64,000 nucleotides of DNA, taken from assembly GCA_949358305.1 (NCBI GenBank), contig OX442317.1:15938491-16002490 (forward strand), read 5' to 3'. Shown in pieces: positions 22,301 to 33,124 of the stretch. The notes under the pieces are model-generated. The model searched no databases. It saw only the letters and a program-made list of their open reading frames with translations, and was not told the DNA's origin. Positions within the stretch are counted from its first letter, which is position 1; each line of letters opens with the position of its first letter. The position numbers and the translations under genes are program-made. This stretch comes from Strigamia acuminata (lineage: Eukaryota > Arthropoda > Chilopoda > Geophilomorpha > Linotaeniidae).

Positions 22301-22711
22301 ATGAACAAAAACGAGAAAAACGACCACAACAACGACGGCGATGATGCAAGGTGAGAGATTCGACCGACCGGTTTCGATTTCGATCGTTCGTTTATCCGTT
22401 TCTTCATTTCTTTATTTCTTTGTTTATTCAGTTGTCAGCCAATTGATCCGCCCCAGTCGTCATCGTGGCAGTGGACCGAACCCGGTCACATTCGACCCAT
22501 CATGCGGGTTGCGCCATTCCAGCGCGCGACTCCGGAACCGATGTAATTCGGTCAAACGTCTCGTTTGATTTATTTATTCATTTATTCATTTATTTATTTA
22601 TTTATTTTTTAAGCCATCCTCGCGGACGTTCCGTACTGTTTGTTCGCTTCGCGGGCGCCCAGTTGATGGGACCGGGACGTCCGATGCCGAGGTGAGTTAA
22701 TTCGATTCAAC

Positions 22712-22742
<31 letters not shown>

Positions 22743-23000
22743 GACCGATTGGTTGGTTTGATTCGAATTGATTTATTTATTTATATTTATTTTATTTTAT
22801 TTTCTATTTTTCAAGTCAATCCCGCGGGCGCGCCAGGATGCTAGCGCGTTTCGCGGCCACCGAACCGATGTTGCCAGGGCGTCCGGCGTCGAGGTAATTA
22901 ATTCGGTTCAACGTTTCAATTTGTCCGCCCGTCCATCAGTTTGTTCACTTAGTTTATTCAATTTGATCTCTTCCTCAGTGACCCACAACCAGGCGCGTAA
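22301..23000 (+). CDS. Five-exon gene with duplicated 78-bp exons (112 aa)
   Basis: Exons: 22301-22350, 22432-22542, 22614-22691, 22816-22893, 22979-23000. All four introns are phase 2 with GT..AG ends, and the joined 339-bp frame closes at TAA 22998-23000. Exons 3 and 4 have identical length and related sequence: RGRSVLFVRFAG..GPGRPMP versus RGRARMLARFAA..LPGRPAS. Exon 2 ends in a similar element (RVAPFQRATPEP). The start is MNKNEKNDHNNDGDDA, very hydrophilic. The arginine/glycine/proline-rich repeats could bind nucleic acid, but no family is recognised. The first coding exon is 50 bp and phase 2, exactly as in the gene at 12603. Introns 2 and 3 carry TTTA/TTTG tracts before the acceptor. 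Confidence 0.6.
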
Positions 23001-23122
23001 TCGGCGATGTGACGAGTCGATTGTGAATCTTTTTTTATTTTATTTTTCTATTTTTCGTTTTTATTTTGTAAACAATAAAAACACTCAACTTTTATCATAG
23101 AATTTGAAAAGTTTGACAATTT

Positions 23123-23305
23123 CTTATTAAATTTTGAATTGGAGTGTGGGGGGAGCAATGGTCGAAACGTCGTTACGGGGAACCAGATGGAAATGTTAGC
23201 GATAAAGTCGTTCAAAGTCATAAAATCGGTGTCGATTTTTACGAGGCGTTGGGACGGTTGGAACTCGAGTCAACCAATGGACACGTCGATGCCACTTCGT
23301 TGTAA
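23123..23305 (+). CDS. Possible terminal exon of an unknown gene
   Basis: A frame beginning WGEQWSKRRYGEPDG and ending GHVDATSL-stop at 23303-23305 has protein-like composition, and AATAAA follows at about 23349. The best acceptor (GAATTGGAG at about 23122) is weak, and the phase does not fit the preceding gene. It may be an unrelated gene or a chance frame. Confidence 0.3.
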
Positions 23306-25463
23306 AATGCCACACACAGACACACACGTGCACGCGCGAAACATCAACAATAAAGCTCGTAAAACGACACAAATTGTCGAGTGAATAAGCGAATTGGGTT
23401 CTCCATTTCGACGATGATTGCCGGGGAGTAATTCGATCCTCCCCCTCTATCGTCGTTCGTCACCCATCGGAATATCAACGACAGATCCGACACTGTGGAG
23501 ACTTAATAGATGAGTTTTTCTCCTATCGTTGCCCTCTAATTTTTTTTCCTTCGTTTGTATTCCCTTTCCCCTTCCATCTCTCCGTTTCTTCGCGCGCATT
23601 TGTGAGTGAAATGTGCGTCGATGCACCGACGCGAGTGCGCCCTTTCTAGTGGTACGCGTGTTTAAGAACACCTTGATACGCGATAACGCAAGCAATGTAA
23701 TGTGAAAATGTCTGTCTGTAAGTGCGCATCGTTTTCATCGCGTATTGTATGGAATTTACGGTATTGTCCGGGATGGGTGACGTGCGCCCCAGTCAATGGA
23801 CGACGACGGGACGCCGGTTGTCCAGTGTACTGTGTCTCGCGGTCCACCAACGAGTTAGTTTGTTCCTGGAAAATTTGCGGTGGTAGCGCGCTTTGGTGGC
23901 AATAAAAAAAAAAAACACCATAATGTTAAAAATGGGAATGCCGTCGGGGACTACGCTTCGCGGTCGCGCATCGACGTCGAAACATGCCGTATCGGTGTGC
24001 GGACGTTTTCTATGCCCACAACGAACCGAATCTGTCGGACGCGAGTAGAATGCGCGTCACGAGGTCTAGACTAACGGATGAGTGTCGATGTGGGAGCTTA
24101 TTTTTGGGACGAGTCGTCGGGGTTGCCGCCGCCTTCGCCACCGCTCAACGAGCCCAACTGTCACTATTCGTCGGGATGGATGCGTTTTGTTCCCGACTTA
24201 TTTATCTATTTATTAATTTTTTTCTTTTTTTTTGACCGGCCCGAAGGCCAGTCTGAGACCGAGAGGCGGGAGACGCGTATCGCCGTTGGAACCAACAGCA
24301 TCATAGAATGCAAGAACCCGGCTACCGCGACTCGCACAGATTGAGTGCAAAGAGTTAACCACTGACCTCGAAAGGAAACTAGAAAACAAGCTGTACGATC
24401 GATTGGACTAAAAATGCTCACAAAACCCATCGAGTGCAGTGATATAAACTCGCGTCGACTACGTTGGTGCAGCGTGTATTGCGAGATGAAATTTAAATCG
24501 TAAACCAATTGAGACGTTCACGATCTTGTTTCACGCAACATCTACCACGAAAATCTAATTAATGACTGGATCACATGACACAAAATTAATTCTACGACCG
24601 GGAAATCGATTTCTATTTTTTAGACTTCTAAACCTTGTGTTTAGAAAGTCTAATAATGAAACGGCTCTGTCTGTCCGTCTTCGACGTCCGGTCACGTGAC
24701 CTGTATGTAATGTTTCTACTTCCGGTACTTCCGGTTTGTGTAATATCCCAAAAAAATGAATTAAAAAATTAATCGGACGATTGGAAAGTAGACTTTTCTG
24801 GTGCAGTTTTTGGTCTATTTTCCAATTATAAATATGAAATTGGCATTAAATATAGTTAAAAAGAAGAAAATGCTAAATTACGGCGAAATGTAATGGAAAA
24901 CAGCGCCACTCGGCGGATCCCGTAAGCTATAATGGAGGCAGAAATCTTCGTCGCGAACTGAAAAATGTTGTTTTCTATCTCGAAATGAGATTTATAAATT
25001 TTGAAATCAGTCTCATTCGACTGGAAATCCAAATCTGCACCTGCCTGTATATTTTATTTTTCAATTTGGTCAAGAAAAAGTACCGTTACGATCCACCGAA
25101 GTCGGCGACCGCGTGGCAAATTTGGTGGGAAATTTGAAAAAGACTGATTTTTAAAACTGAATAATTTTAATGATTAAATGAGGTTTCCTACGTGTAATTT
25201 GGCGCTGAAAACGATGGCGTCATTAGTTTTTGGATCAAATATAGTTACAAAGGCGAAAAAAGCAATTTACGGCAAAATTTAAGTAAACCAGAGCGCCATC
25301 TGACGGAAGCCGTGACCGAAACGTAATGTAATGTACTTCGTAATGAAAATTAGACAAATGGAAGTGAAATCTGAAAAAAAGGGGTATCACGTTGAGATTC
25401 TCACTATTTGTTCATTTTTTCGTTTATTTTTTATTTTTTTATTTGTTTTCTTTCCTTTTCCAG
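23306..25463. repeat. No confident gene; repeat S copy 3, R copy, and a diverged repeat
   Basis: Repeat S is at about 23585-23705. An R copy spans about 23940-24620: GTCGGACGCGAGTAGAATG at 24034, core at 24092-24150, TTTA tract, hairpin 24234-24253, closing blocks to 24600. A 75-bp segment with an A-run at 23868-23938 recurs at 26815-26888. At 24620-25330 an AT-rich stretch holds a repeated phrase (AGCGCCACTCGGCGGATCC at 24904, AGCGCCATCTGACGGAAGCC at 25292), possibly a SINE-like or MITE remnant. Confidence 0.5.
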
Positions 25464-25745
25464 TCGTCCACCGCTTCCATCCCGCGTGCGCCGACGGGCA
25501 GGTTGAAGACGGTGGATTTTATAGTCCAAAGAGCGACGAAGGAGGAGGAACGAAAGAAGGAAGGCAACAGAAACGTTCCCATGAGAGTCGAGATGCTTCC
25601 AGATGGAGACGTTCTTTTGTCGCATTCAGTGGTGAGCGCGTTAGTCCATGTGGGTGTGGTAAGAGTCACATCAGAAAAAGACGAAGGAGACGGCGACGAG
25701 TCTCAGAAAGAGAATCGAGAGGCTGGCAAAGAAGACGCGGGATAA
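25464..25745 (+). CDS. Terminal exon of an unknown charged protein (93 aa)
   Basis: A strong T-rich tract ending TTTTCCAG (to 25463) is followed by a phase-0 frame to TAA 25743-25745. The peptide SSTASIPRAPTGRLKTVDF continues through a K/E-rich segment, then MRVEMLPDGDVLLSHSVVSALVHVGVVRVTSE (a compact beta-like stretch), and an E/K/D-rich tail. I could not find the upstream exon. The next gene runs toward it from the other strand, leaving about 200 bp of AT-rich spacer. No family recognised. Confidence 0.45.
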   Translation, partial: SSTASIPRAPTGRLKTVDFIVQRATKEEERKKEGNRNVPMRVEMLPDGDVLLSHSVVSALVHVGVVRVTSEKDEGDGDESQKENREAGKEDAG

Positions 25746-25948
25746 TAAAAAATTGACCGTGTATTTGTAATAATGATAACAATAACAATGATTGATTAAT
25801 GTGGATTTTTTTTGTTTGTTTTCTTTTTTATTAAAAAAAAAAAAAATTAAATAAATAGATAAATAATAAAAAGTAAAAAACAAATAAAAGCAAATGAAGA
25901 AGAGTCGGACAGTGCAAATTATGGGGAAAAAATAAAATTAAATAAAAA

Positions 25949-26241
25949 CTAATGTCCATTGACGCCACCTCCATCGTTTCCGGCGGGCGCTTGGTAATCG
26001 TGTGCCTCCGCCCAATGAGTGACGAGATCCCCGGGAGAGGGCGTCGCCGCACAAAACGGACAGCGTCGCCCGTTGAGTCGGTGCACTCGTTTCAACGCCT
26101 AAGAAGAAAGGGGAAAAAATAAAAATACGAATTAGTTAACTAGTGTGTGAGTGAAGAGGATAATTGGACACTCACCGATGCCAGACAGACGAGCTCGCGC
26201 GAGAAATTTTTCAACAGCCCTCGGACGAAATCATTCGCGTC
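25949..26241 (-). CDS. 3' exons of a small zinc-finger-like protein
   Basis: The two final exons are 26241-26176 (22 codons, DANDFVRGLLKNFSRELVCLAS) and 26098-25949 (49 codons plus TAG). The phase-0 intron has donor GTGAGT and acceptor CTTCTTAG. Exon 2 contains RRCPFCAATPSPGDLVTHWAEAH, a C-x2-C-x11-H-x4-H pattern that fits a C2H2-type finger, followed by a Gly/Asn-rich end. An upstream frame (about 26454-26355, starting MSHQPAHDKRSLWF) reads well up to a GTAAGTAAGT donor pair, but its phase does not fit exon 26241. The 5' part is therefore unresolved: either another exon intervenes or the locus is damaged. Confidence 0.5.
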
Positions 26242-26255
26242 CTTGTGGATGTTGT

Positions 26256-26257
<2 letters not shown>

Positions 26258-26289
<32 letters not shown>
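26258..26289. repeat. (GA)n dinucleotide repeat
   Basis: Sixteen GA units, CT-rich on the minus strand, just before the acceptor of the minus-strand exon at 26241. It serves as its pyrimidine tract. Confidence 0.9.
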
Positions 26290-26291
<2 letters not shown>

Positions 26292-26499
26292 GATTGTGGT
26301 CGTGGGCGTGGTCCATTGACCGAGAAATCACACAAAGCATCAAACTTACTTACCAACGAACACGAGGTGGTAGTGAGGATCGGATGGAAGATGAAACGTG
26401 CGCGCTTGATACAAGCTGTCGAACCAAAGTGAGCGTTTGTCGTGAGCAGGCTGATGTGACATCTGGTGGCGAGTCCGAGAACGATTTTGTTTGAACTAT

Positions 26500-27819
26500 G
26501 GAGCGTCGGCAATCCTCGTTGTTCCGACGAATCCTGCTATCGCCGCCTTTGTGGTCCTCATCACGGTCGCCGTTTTTATTTAACTCGAAACGAACGTTAA
26601 TACTAAGTTTCCAATGTGCGTAGACGCGCGTGCTTCGCGCGTTTTCCACATGTGGTGCGCCCGTCAAGCGTGAATACAAAACGTCGACCCAATAAATTCC
26701 GAAACTGGGCTAATCTTGTTTTATTCGCCCATGTGCGCTTACCCATATATTTTGTTTTTCAGTTTGTGGAAAAGTTCATTGCCTGTGGTTTTCGGCGCGT
26801 ACATGGCAAACGCGGGAAAATTTGCGGTGGTAGCGCGCTTTGGTGGCAATAAAAAAAAAAAACACCATAATGTTAAAAATGGGAATCCCGTCGGGTTTTT
26901 TTTTACGAAACATCTTGCAGAAGCTTATTTTTGAACAAATTGTTTGGGGCTGCCGGTGCTTGTCGGCGCCAGCTGCCCCGTATTCTGTACAGAGAGACGT
27001 TCAAAAGAACATCTATTAACTCATACGGTAGAAAAACCACAGAAGTGAGTAAAACAATCGCGGAAAACCAAAACCCTCCGGATTTCCGCGAGGGCCAGGA
27101 TTGGTCTGGATTACTGGAATCACTCTCGAAGCCCGTCGAATGCGTTGATGGAGATTCGCACCAACTACGACAGCGCGTGGCAACCGGAAGGTGAAATTAA
27201 AATATAAAACGGCGGATATTTTACAAAACTTTTGTATCGGTCGTTTGGTACAAAGATAATGTGATTAACTATTGGAATACGAACCGCGAAACCGATACCA
27301 CGATCCGAAATTTAAACTTTAATCGTCCACCCATTGTCGATCGCCAGACGTCTATAAGCGATAGGTGCGCCCTTTTCATTTTCGTGTCGCTCCCCCAGAG
27401 TTTGTGGGTCTAACCTGACCTAATCTTACCCAATTCGAATCTGAATTTGAATCTAAATTTTGCGTTTTCTTTATCGTTTCAACATTATACGAGTTTCCTT
27501 TTGTTAAACAATTATGTTTTGAATTTTCGTAAGTGGTTGGTTAATTGCGTCCCGGTGCGTTGCCATAAACACAAAGCACTCTGCGGACATTTATCCACGT
27601 TGACGGACATTATTATCGACGCCCGCGTCGAAAGACCGTGTCGAGCTCATCGGCATCGCATCACACGCAATATCGCGCGCGCGAACGCGCTTGTGCGAGT
27701 ATGTACGTCGTCGGGGACTCGGCTTCGCGGTCGCGCATCGACGTCGAAACATGCCGTATCGGTGTGCGGATGTTTTCTATGCCCACAACGAACCGTATCT
27801 GTCGGACGCGAGTAGAATG
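26500..27819 (+). repeat. No gene; dispersed repeat R copy with long extension (target of Copia-2)
   Basis: The 75-bp A-run segment is at 26815-26888, the core at 26920-26980, the closing block at 27090-27190, and the tail and extension at 27190-27640. Then comes the next unit's leader (TCGGGGACTCGGCTTCGCGG), ending GTAGAATG, where Copia-2 is inserted. This is the uninterrupted reference for the copy split by Copia-1. Confidence 0.7.
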
Positions 27820-28253
27820 TGATAAGTCCGTGGAGGCCAGGAAACATCGGAAAGGAGTTGAAACCAGCTTAAAATGTGCGGGGAGCTCGCACTTCGCGCC
27901 CGCCATGTTTTAATCACATGAAAAGCATAAAAGCAACTGGGTTTGAGGCTAATTGGTCTCAAACCGTACAAAATATGACAATAGGACAAATCAATAGCAA
28001 CAAGCATTGATTTGTTCTTTACAATATAAGTAATTGTTAACCTAGGCATAATTAACCGATAAACAACACGGAAAACAACATTTATCGCTCTCTCAAGCAG
28101 ACGACACAAGAAACATAGAATATGTGTGTTAACACATAAGAGTAGCATTAATATGCGCTACACGGGTATCCAAAGGATGCCAACACACATATCTGCCATG
28201 CCTATCCAGAAATGCATGGGGAAACGGACAAAATAATTAATCGCATACTAATA
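27820..28253 (-). repeat. Copia-2 3' LTR
   Basis: 434 bp, the 3' LTR in element orientation. Looks identical to 34212-34645. Confidence 0.95.
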
Positions 28254-28270
28254 AATCCCCCTTCGATTAA

Positions 28271-31200
28271 TCAATTTGTCGCGACAAAAATGTGCTCGCA
28301 CAACGCGTCCAATTTTGCGCGGGACAACCACTTTGTCATAATGTCCGCGACGTTGAGGGTCCCTGGGATGTGCCTGATTCGAAAAACACCTTTCTCGAAC
28401 CAGTCGCGCAAGAAATGCAATTTCACGTCTATGTGTTTGTTTGCGCGATTTTCTATGCGGTTTTTCGCATATTGAATCGCAGGCATCGAATCGGCATAAA
28501 CACATGGTATTTCCCGGTCAAACCCGTCAATCATCACTTCCGCGTCAAATATGCGTTCTAACCAAATTATCTCCTTCACACCGTCCACAACCGCCAAGAA
28601 TTCGCTTTCCATAATGGAAAGAGCGGTAATGGTCTGCTTATGGCAGTTCCAGGAGACGGGGACACCACCCAGATAGATAATGTGCCCGCCAAAACTTCGG
28701 CGCTTGTCTTGGTCCAGCGCGTAAGACGCATCTGTGTAAACAGTTAACTTGTCACTTTGACAGTTCCCAAGATTAATGGAGAAATTCGGCGTATTAGCCA
28801 GGTAACGCAACACTTGAAGCAGCATGTTTACGTGTCGTGTCGAGTGAGTCTCGTTGTATTGAGACAATACAATTACAGAAAACAAGATATCGGGTCTTGT
28901 GCGACTTGCGATGAAGAGCAAACTTCCGACAAGAGACCGATATGGAAAACTCGAATTAACACGTTCTCCCGTTTGGACTTTTTGGATCATAGTGCCGGGC
29001 GTGCCAGGCACTCTAACACGGTGAGATGGGTCAATACCGTATTGCTTGCAGAGCTTCGCAATATAGGTGCGTTGATGAATGAGGATATTCCCCCCGTCCC
29101 TACAAAACTCAATCCCTAATAAAAGGGTGACGGGGCCCAAATTGACAATCTCAAAGGATTGTTGAATCCATTCTAAAACGCACTCTTCTGCCAACTCATC
29201 CCTCGAAAATAATACAATATCGTCGACGTAAAAGATGAGTATGGCGTCCGAACCCAAGCTATACACACAGTTAAGACCCAAAACCGGTTCAAAACCTATT
29301 TCAATCAGCTGGTCGTGTAAGCGCTGGTACCACATACGACCAGACTGATGAAGCCCATAGAGAGATTTTCTCAACTCCCAACATTTGTGTTGGTTTTCAG
29401 GTGTTCGATATCCCTTGGGGATGTTGATGTACTGCACCTCATCGAGGTCCCCATATAGATATGCGGCCTTGATGTCAAGGTGTAAGTCACGCCAGCTCCT
29501 TAATACTACAAGAGTACAAAAGAACATCATGACCAACACAAAGTTGACTACGGGGGAGAAGACCTCCGTAAAGTCAATGCCGGGCTTCTGCTTGAACCCT
29601 TGTGCAACAAGACGAGCACGATATCTGCTAATCGCACCCGTATGATCCCTTTTGAGTTTATAAATCCACTTTGATCCTAGCAAGGTTTTATCCTTGACTT
29701 CACTTTTGTCAACCTCGACATACACCTCTCGTTCTTTAAAGATGTCGATTTCGTCCTCCATTGCCCTTTCCCAATCAGGTTTCCCAACACCTGTCACAGC
29801 CTCTTCGTAGGTGTCAGGCTCTACAGAGCAGCAACCAGCAAAACCGACATTGATGTCTTTGAAGTTGAACAATTCCGAGATATACTCGTATCCCTCGTCC
29901 CGACACCACCGCACAACTTCAACACGACTTCGAATTCTGTCATGCTTTGGTGAAATGTAATAAACATCAACCTGTCCAGCCGTTGCGCCTGATTTTCGCA
30001 CAGACTGCCGTCTTTGCCATTTAGACATGTCCAACGGCAATAACCCACCAGCTGGAACTGTGCGTTCCCCTGTATCCTTTCCTTTTCGTGGGGGATTACG
30101 ACGCACAGGTGTAGGTGACGTTCGGGGGGATAGTTGAGGACTCGCATCAGGATCCTCAATTTCATCCTCGTCATCGGGGTAAATACTGAAGAAATTCTCA
30201 TCGTCCCCCTTTGCCCCACCAATTTCATCAACATTTGCATCTCTAAGGACATCTTGCACTATATCCTCGATGACATCTTCCACGACACCAGCGTTCTCAA
30301 CTTGTTCAGGTGCCTTTTCGGGCGCAGGTTCCTGAATTGGGGGTGGGGGAACCACTGCTTCCGGTAGGGGGCCACCATGAACGCTGTCGTCGTCTGACGA
30401 GGAGCCATCCTCGTTTGAAGAATCAGACACGCTGTCGAAATATGAGGGGCTCGAGGGAGGAATTTTCAAATTTTCATACCAAAAATTCTGTTCCAATATT
30501 TTAACATGTTTCGAGAAGAACACTTGGTTCCGTTTCGGGTCCCAAATTCGATACCCACGGGTGGAAGCCGCATAACCAATCAATGCCCCTGCCCACGCCC
30601 TTTCTTTCAATTTCCCACCCCTTGTCTGGGAAGGAATGTGGACATATGTCAATGCCCCAATGCATTTGACATGACGCAGGGACAATTTCTTATTGTAAAA
30701 CACATTGTAAGGTGTTTTCCCTCCTAATCCCGTGTGTGGGAATCGATTTTTCAAATAAACGACAGAAACTGCAAGTTCTGCCCACAAAGTCGGGGAAAAA
30801 TTATTCTCAAAAAGAAAGGCCCGGATTCCATTAAGAATAGTGCGGTTCGCTCGCTCAGCAACCGAATTCATTTCGGGGCTGTATGTATTCGTCCTCATAC
30901 ATTTCAACCCAATGCTGTCAGTATAAGCATTCCATTGTTTCGATATGAATTCCCCACCATTGTCAGTTTTAATGGCTTTGACCTTTTTAGAAGTAAGCCG
31001 TTCAATTTCCGTCAACCACTTCTTGAAATGACCCAAAACTTCATCTTTCGTTTTCATGATGATAATCCACATCAGTCGGGAGAAATCATCAACCATAATT
31101 AGGTAATAAAATGCCCCACCAATGCTCTTAACCGGTGAGGGCCCCCAAACATCTAAGTGAACAATTTCCAAAATCCCTTTAGTGGAGATATTGATAATGG

Positions 31201-33124
31201 GAGGAAAGCTTGCACGTGTGCTTTTCGCCCTCGAACAAGCATCGCAAGCCGACAATTCAGTGTTGGAAAGTTTCAGCCCAAATACTTCATCGGATTTTTC
31301 CAACAATGCAATCCCTTTCGCATTAAGGTGCCCAAAACGTGAATGCCAAACATCCATCGTTTGGGGTTTGTCCGGTTTAATAAGCACTTTGTTCCCACCA
31401 TTATCTTTCAAATTGTTTTGTACAACTTGTTTGGAAATCTTCGGAGTCTTTGATTTATCCCCATTGTTGGTTATCAAGCCGACCTGTTTGTTGTTCAAAA
31501 CATTCATCTTCTGACTCGGACTCGCATTATTTGCCACGATCGCTTGCGCATTATTCGCAGTATTTACTTGCCCCTTATTCGCAATTGCAGGTTTCCCTGT
31601 CTTACTCAAATTTTGGGTTAATGCAGTCTTAAAATCTAAATGAGTTAGTAATGAATTACCAATTTCTTCACCCTTTAAAGGTGGACTAGGCTTCACTGCC
31701 GCATTCTGTTGCGCAGGTAATGCAGCAGCGTTAACAATGTGTGCAGTATTCACTTGACAATTGACTTTGTACATTCTATCACTCGTACGTGTCGCAGTGA
31801 TAGAAGGCGCATCAATACTGTCATGAAAAATGGACATTTTTCCATTCTTTACAAATGTGGTAGCCCCAGCTTCATCTGCACGACCTAATGAAATCAGATT
31901 CTTTCTGAAGTTTGGAGCGTAGAAGACATTTTTCAATTGTAATTCCCGTTTCTTTTGTCCATAAAAAGATATCAATGTCACAGTCCCGATGCCCTCGATT
32001 TTCGACTTTCCTTCGCCCTGCTGGACGCTGTAACCAGTTAATGGTTTGAAGTCGGAGAACCAAGACTTGTTGAACGAGAAATGGTCCGTCGCTCCTGTGT
32101 CGACGTACCATTGCGAATCAAAGTTCGCATGTGACACCAATGATACAACAGGAGGTTGCTCTTGATTCGAAATCGCTGCGGAGAAGTAAGAGATGGGGAC
32201 GTCATCAAAAACATTCATTTGAGTGACGGCGGCCTTTTGCCGGCCCTTTCCACGTGATTTTCCTCGTGGATTGCCTCTAAACTGTCCTGTTGATCCGCCT
32301 CTTCCTGTAAGTTGCTGTTTAGGCGGAGAAGGGCAGTCACGGGAAAAATGGCCTGTCCCACCGCAGGTGAAACACACACGTGGGGAACTGGGCGCGGTTC
32401 CGCCGCGTCCACGTTGACCACTGCCTCCGCCAAAGAAGGCTCCAGTGTTTTCCAACGGCGTCGGGTTGGGCACTCCAAATTCGTCCCCCTTCTCGTAAAG
32501 GCGATTATACTCGCCTAAAAGTCTTTCTTTCACGGTAGCGGCCGTAAATTCTGGGTCGGGCCAGTGATACACTGTCTGTTTAACTGGCTCGAATTGGGGC
32601 GGCAAAAGATCCAAGTACTGGAAAGCGTGGAACTCATCCGAGACCACAATCTTCACGTCGGCGAGTTGTGTAACTTTCCGGTCGACACGGGAAGTAAAGA
32701 CGATCATCTCTTCATCTTCCCGTAGACGCATGTTGAGGAATTCCCGCCGGAGTCGGGCTTTGCGTGCGCGCGTGGTCGGCTGGTAAGCCGCTTTCAGCGC
32801 TTCCCACACACCCTTCGCGGTTGGGTGGGCCACAGCCACGACTTGCTGTGGTTCGTTGCAAGCCAGACAAATGGTGGAGCGGGCTTTTTCTTCGCCCTTT
32901 TCGTAGTCACGAATTTCCTTTGCCGGCGATCCAGCAGGCGGTTCCTTGATTTTGCCGGTCACATGTCCCCAAACACTGTATGATTGAAGCAAAAGCTGGA
33001 TCTGCATGCTCCAGGTGGGATAATTGGAGCCGTCCAGTTTGCGTACATCCTTGTAATCATCATGTCGGTCCCAACTCGACATGTTGAAGAATTTGAAGAA
33101 ATTCGGCACAAATTCGTAGCACAA
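28271..33124 (-). CDS. Copia-2 Gag-Pol polyprotein (up to 1617 aa)
   Basis: Domains in order: Gag of the DUF4219/UBN2 type (about 15-230; the likely start is M15, MSSWDRHDD, at 33082); CCHC knuckle CFTCGGTGHFSRDC (251-264); protease VDTGATDHFS (D342); GAG-pre-integrase HHCC (VWHSRFGHL at about 592 to CDACSRAKS at about 627); integrase with D658 (HLDVWGP), D721 (TDNGGEF) and E757 (SVAERAN); reverse transcriptase from about 1150 with YVDD at 1299-1302; RNase H about 1475-1605 (TVYTDASYA, MESEFLAVVDG, HIDVKLHFLRDW). Length and order match autonomous Copia elements. It makes the particle, DNA copy and integrase. The frame closes 17 bases before the 3' LTR. Confidence 0.95.
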   Translation of the reverse strand: MCYEFVPNFFKFFNMSSWDRHDDYKDVRKLDGSNYPTWSMQIQLLLQSYSVWGHVTGKIKEPPAGSPAKEIRDYEKGEEKARSTICLACNEPQQVVAVAHPTAKGVWEALKAAYQPTTRARKARLRREFLNMRLREDEEMIVFTSRVDRKVTQLADVKIVVSDEFHAFQYLDLLPPQFEPVKQTVYHWPDPEFTAATVKERLLGEYNRLYEKGDEFGVPNPTPLENTGAFFGGGSGQRGRGGTAPSSPRVCFTCGGTGHFSRDCPSPPKQQLTGRGGSTGQFRGNPRGKSRGKGRQKAAVTQMNVFDDVPISYFSAAISNQEQPPVVSLVSHANFDSQWYVDTGATDHFSFNKSWFSDFKPLTGYSVQQGEGKSKIEGIGTVTLISFYGQKKRELQLKNVFYAPNFRKNLISLGRADEAGATTFVKNGKMSIFHDSIDAPSITATRTSDRMYKVNCQVNTAHIVNAAALPAQQNAAVKPSPPLKGEEIGNSLLTHLDFKTALTQNLSKTGKPAIANKGQVNTANNAQAIVANNASPSQKMNVLNNKQVGLITNNGDKSKTPKISKQVVQNNLKDNGGNKVLIKPDKPQTMDVWHSRFGHLNAKGIALLEKSDEVFGLKLSNTELSACDACSRAKSTRASFPPIINISTKGILEIVHLDVWGPSPVKSIGGAFYYLIMVDDFSRLMWIIIMKTKDEVLGHFKKWLTEIERLTSKKVKAIKTDNGGEFISKQWNAYTDSIGLKCMRTNTYSPEMNSVAERANRTILNGIRAFLFENNFSPTLWAELAVSVVYLKNRFPHTGLGGKTPYNVFYNKKLSLRHVKCIGALTYVHIPSQTRGGKLKERAWAGALIGYAASTRGYRIWDPKRNQVFFSKHVKILEQNFWYENLKIPPSSPSYFDSVSDSSNEDGSSSDDDSVHGGPLPEAVVPPPPIQEPAPEKAPEQVENAGVVEDVIEDIVQDVLRDANVDEIGGAKGDDENFFSIYPDDEDEIEDPDASPQLSPRTSPTPVRRNPPRKGKDTGERTVPAGGLLPLDMSKWQRRQSVRKSGATAGQVDVYYISPKHDRIRSRVEVVRWCRDEGYEYISELFNFKDINVGFAGCCSVEPDTYEEAVTGVGKPDWERAMEDEIDIFKEREVYVEVDKSEVKDKTLLGSKWIYKLKRDHTGAISRYRARLVAQGFKQKPGIDFTEVFSPVVNFVLVMMFFCTLVVLRSWRDLHLDIKAAYLYGDLDEVQYINIPKGYRTPENQHKCWELRKSLYGLHQSGRMWYQRLHDQLIEIGFEPVLGLNCVYSLGSDAILIFYVDDIVLFSRDELAEECVLEWIQQSFEIVNLGPVTLLLGIEFCRDGGNILIHQRTYIAKLCKQYGIDPSHRVRVPGTPGTMIQKVQTGERVNSSFPYRSLVGSLLFIASRTRPDILFSVIVLSQYNETHSTRHVNMLLQVLRYLANTPNFSINLGNCQSDKLTVYTDASYALDQDKRRSFGGHIIYLGGVPVSWNCHKQTITALSIMESEFLAVVDGVKEIIWLERIFDAEVMIDGFDREIPCVYADSMPAIQYAKNRIENRANKHIDVKLHFLRDWFEKGVFRIRHIPGTLNVADIMTKWLSRAKLDALCEHIFVATN

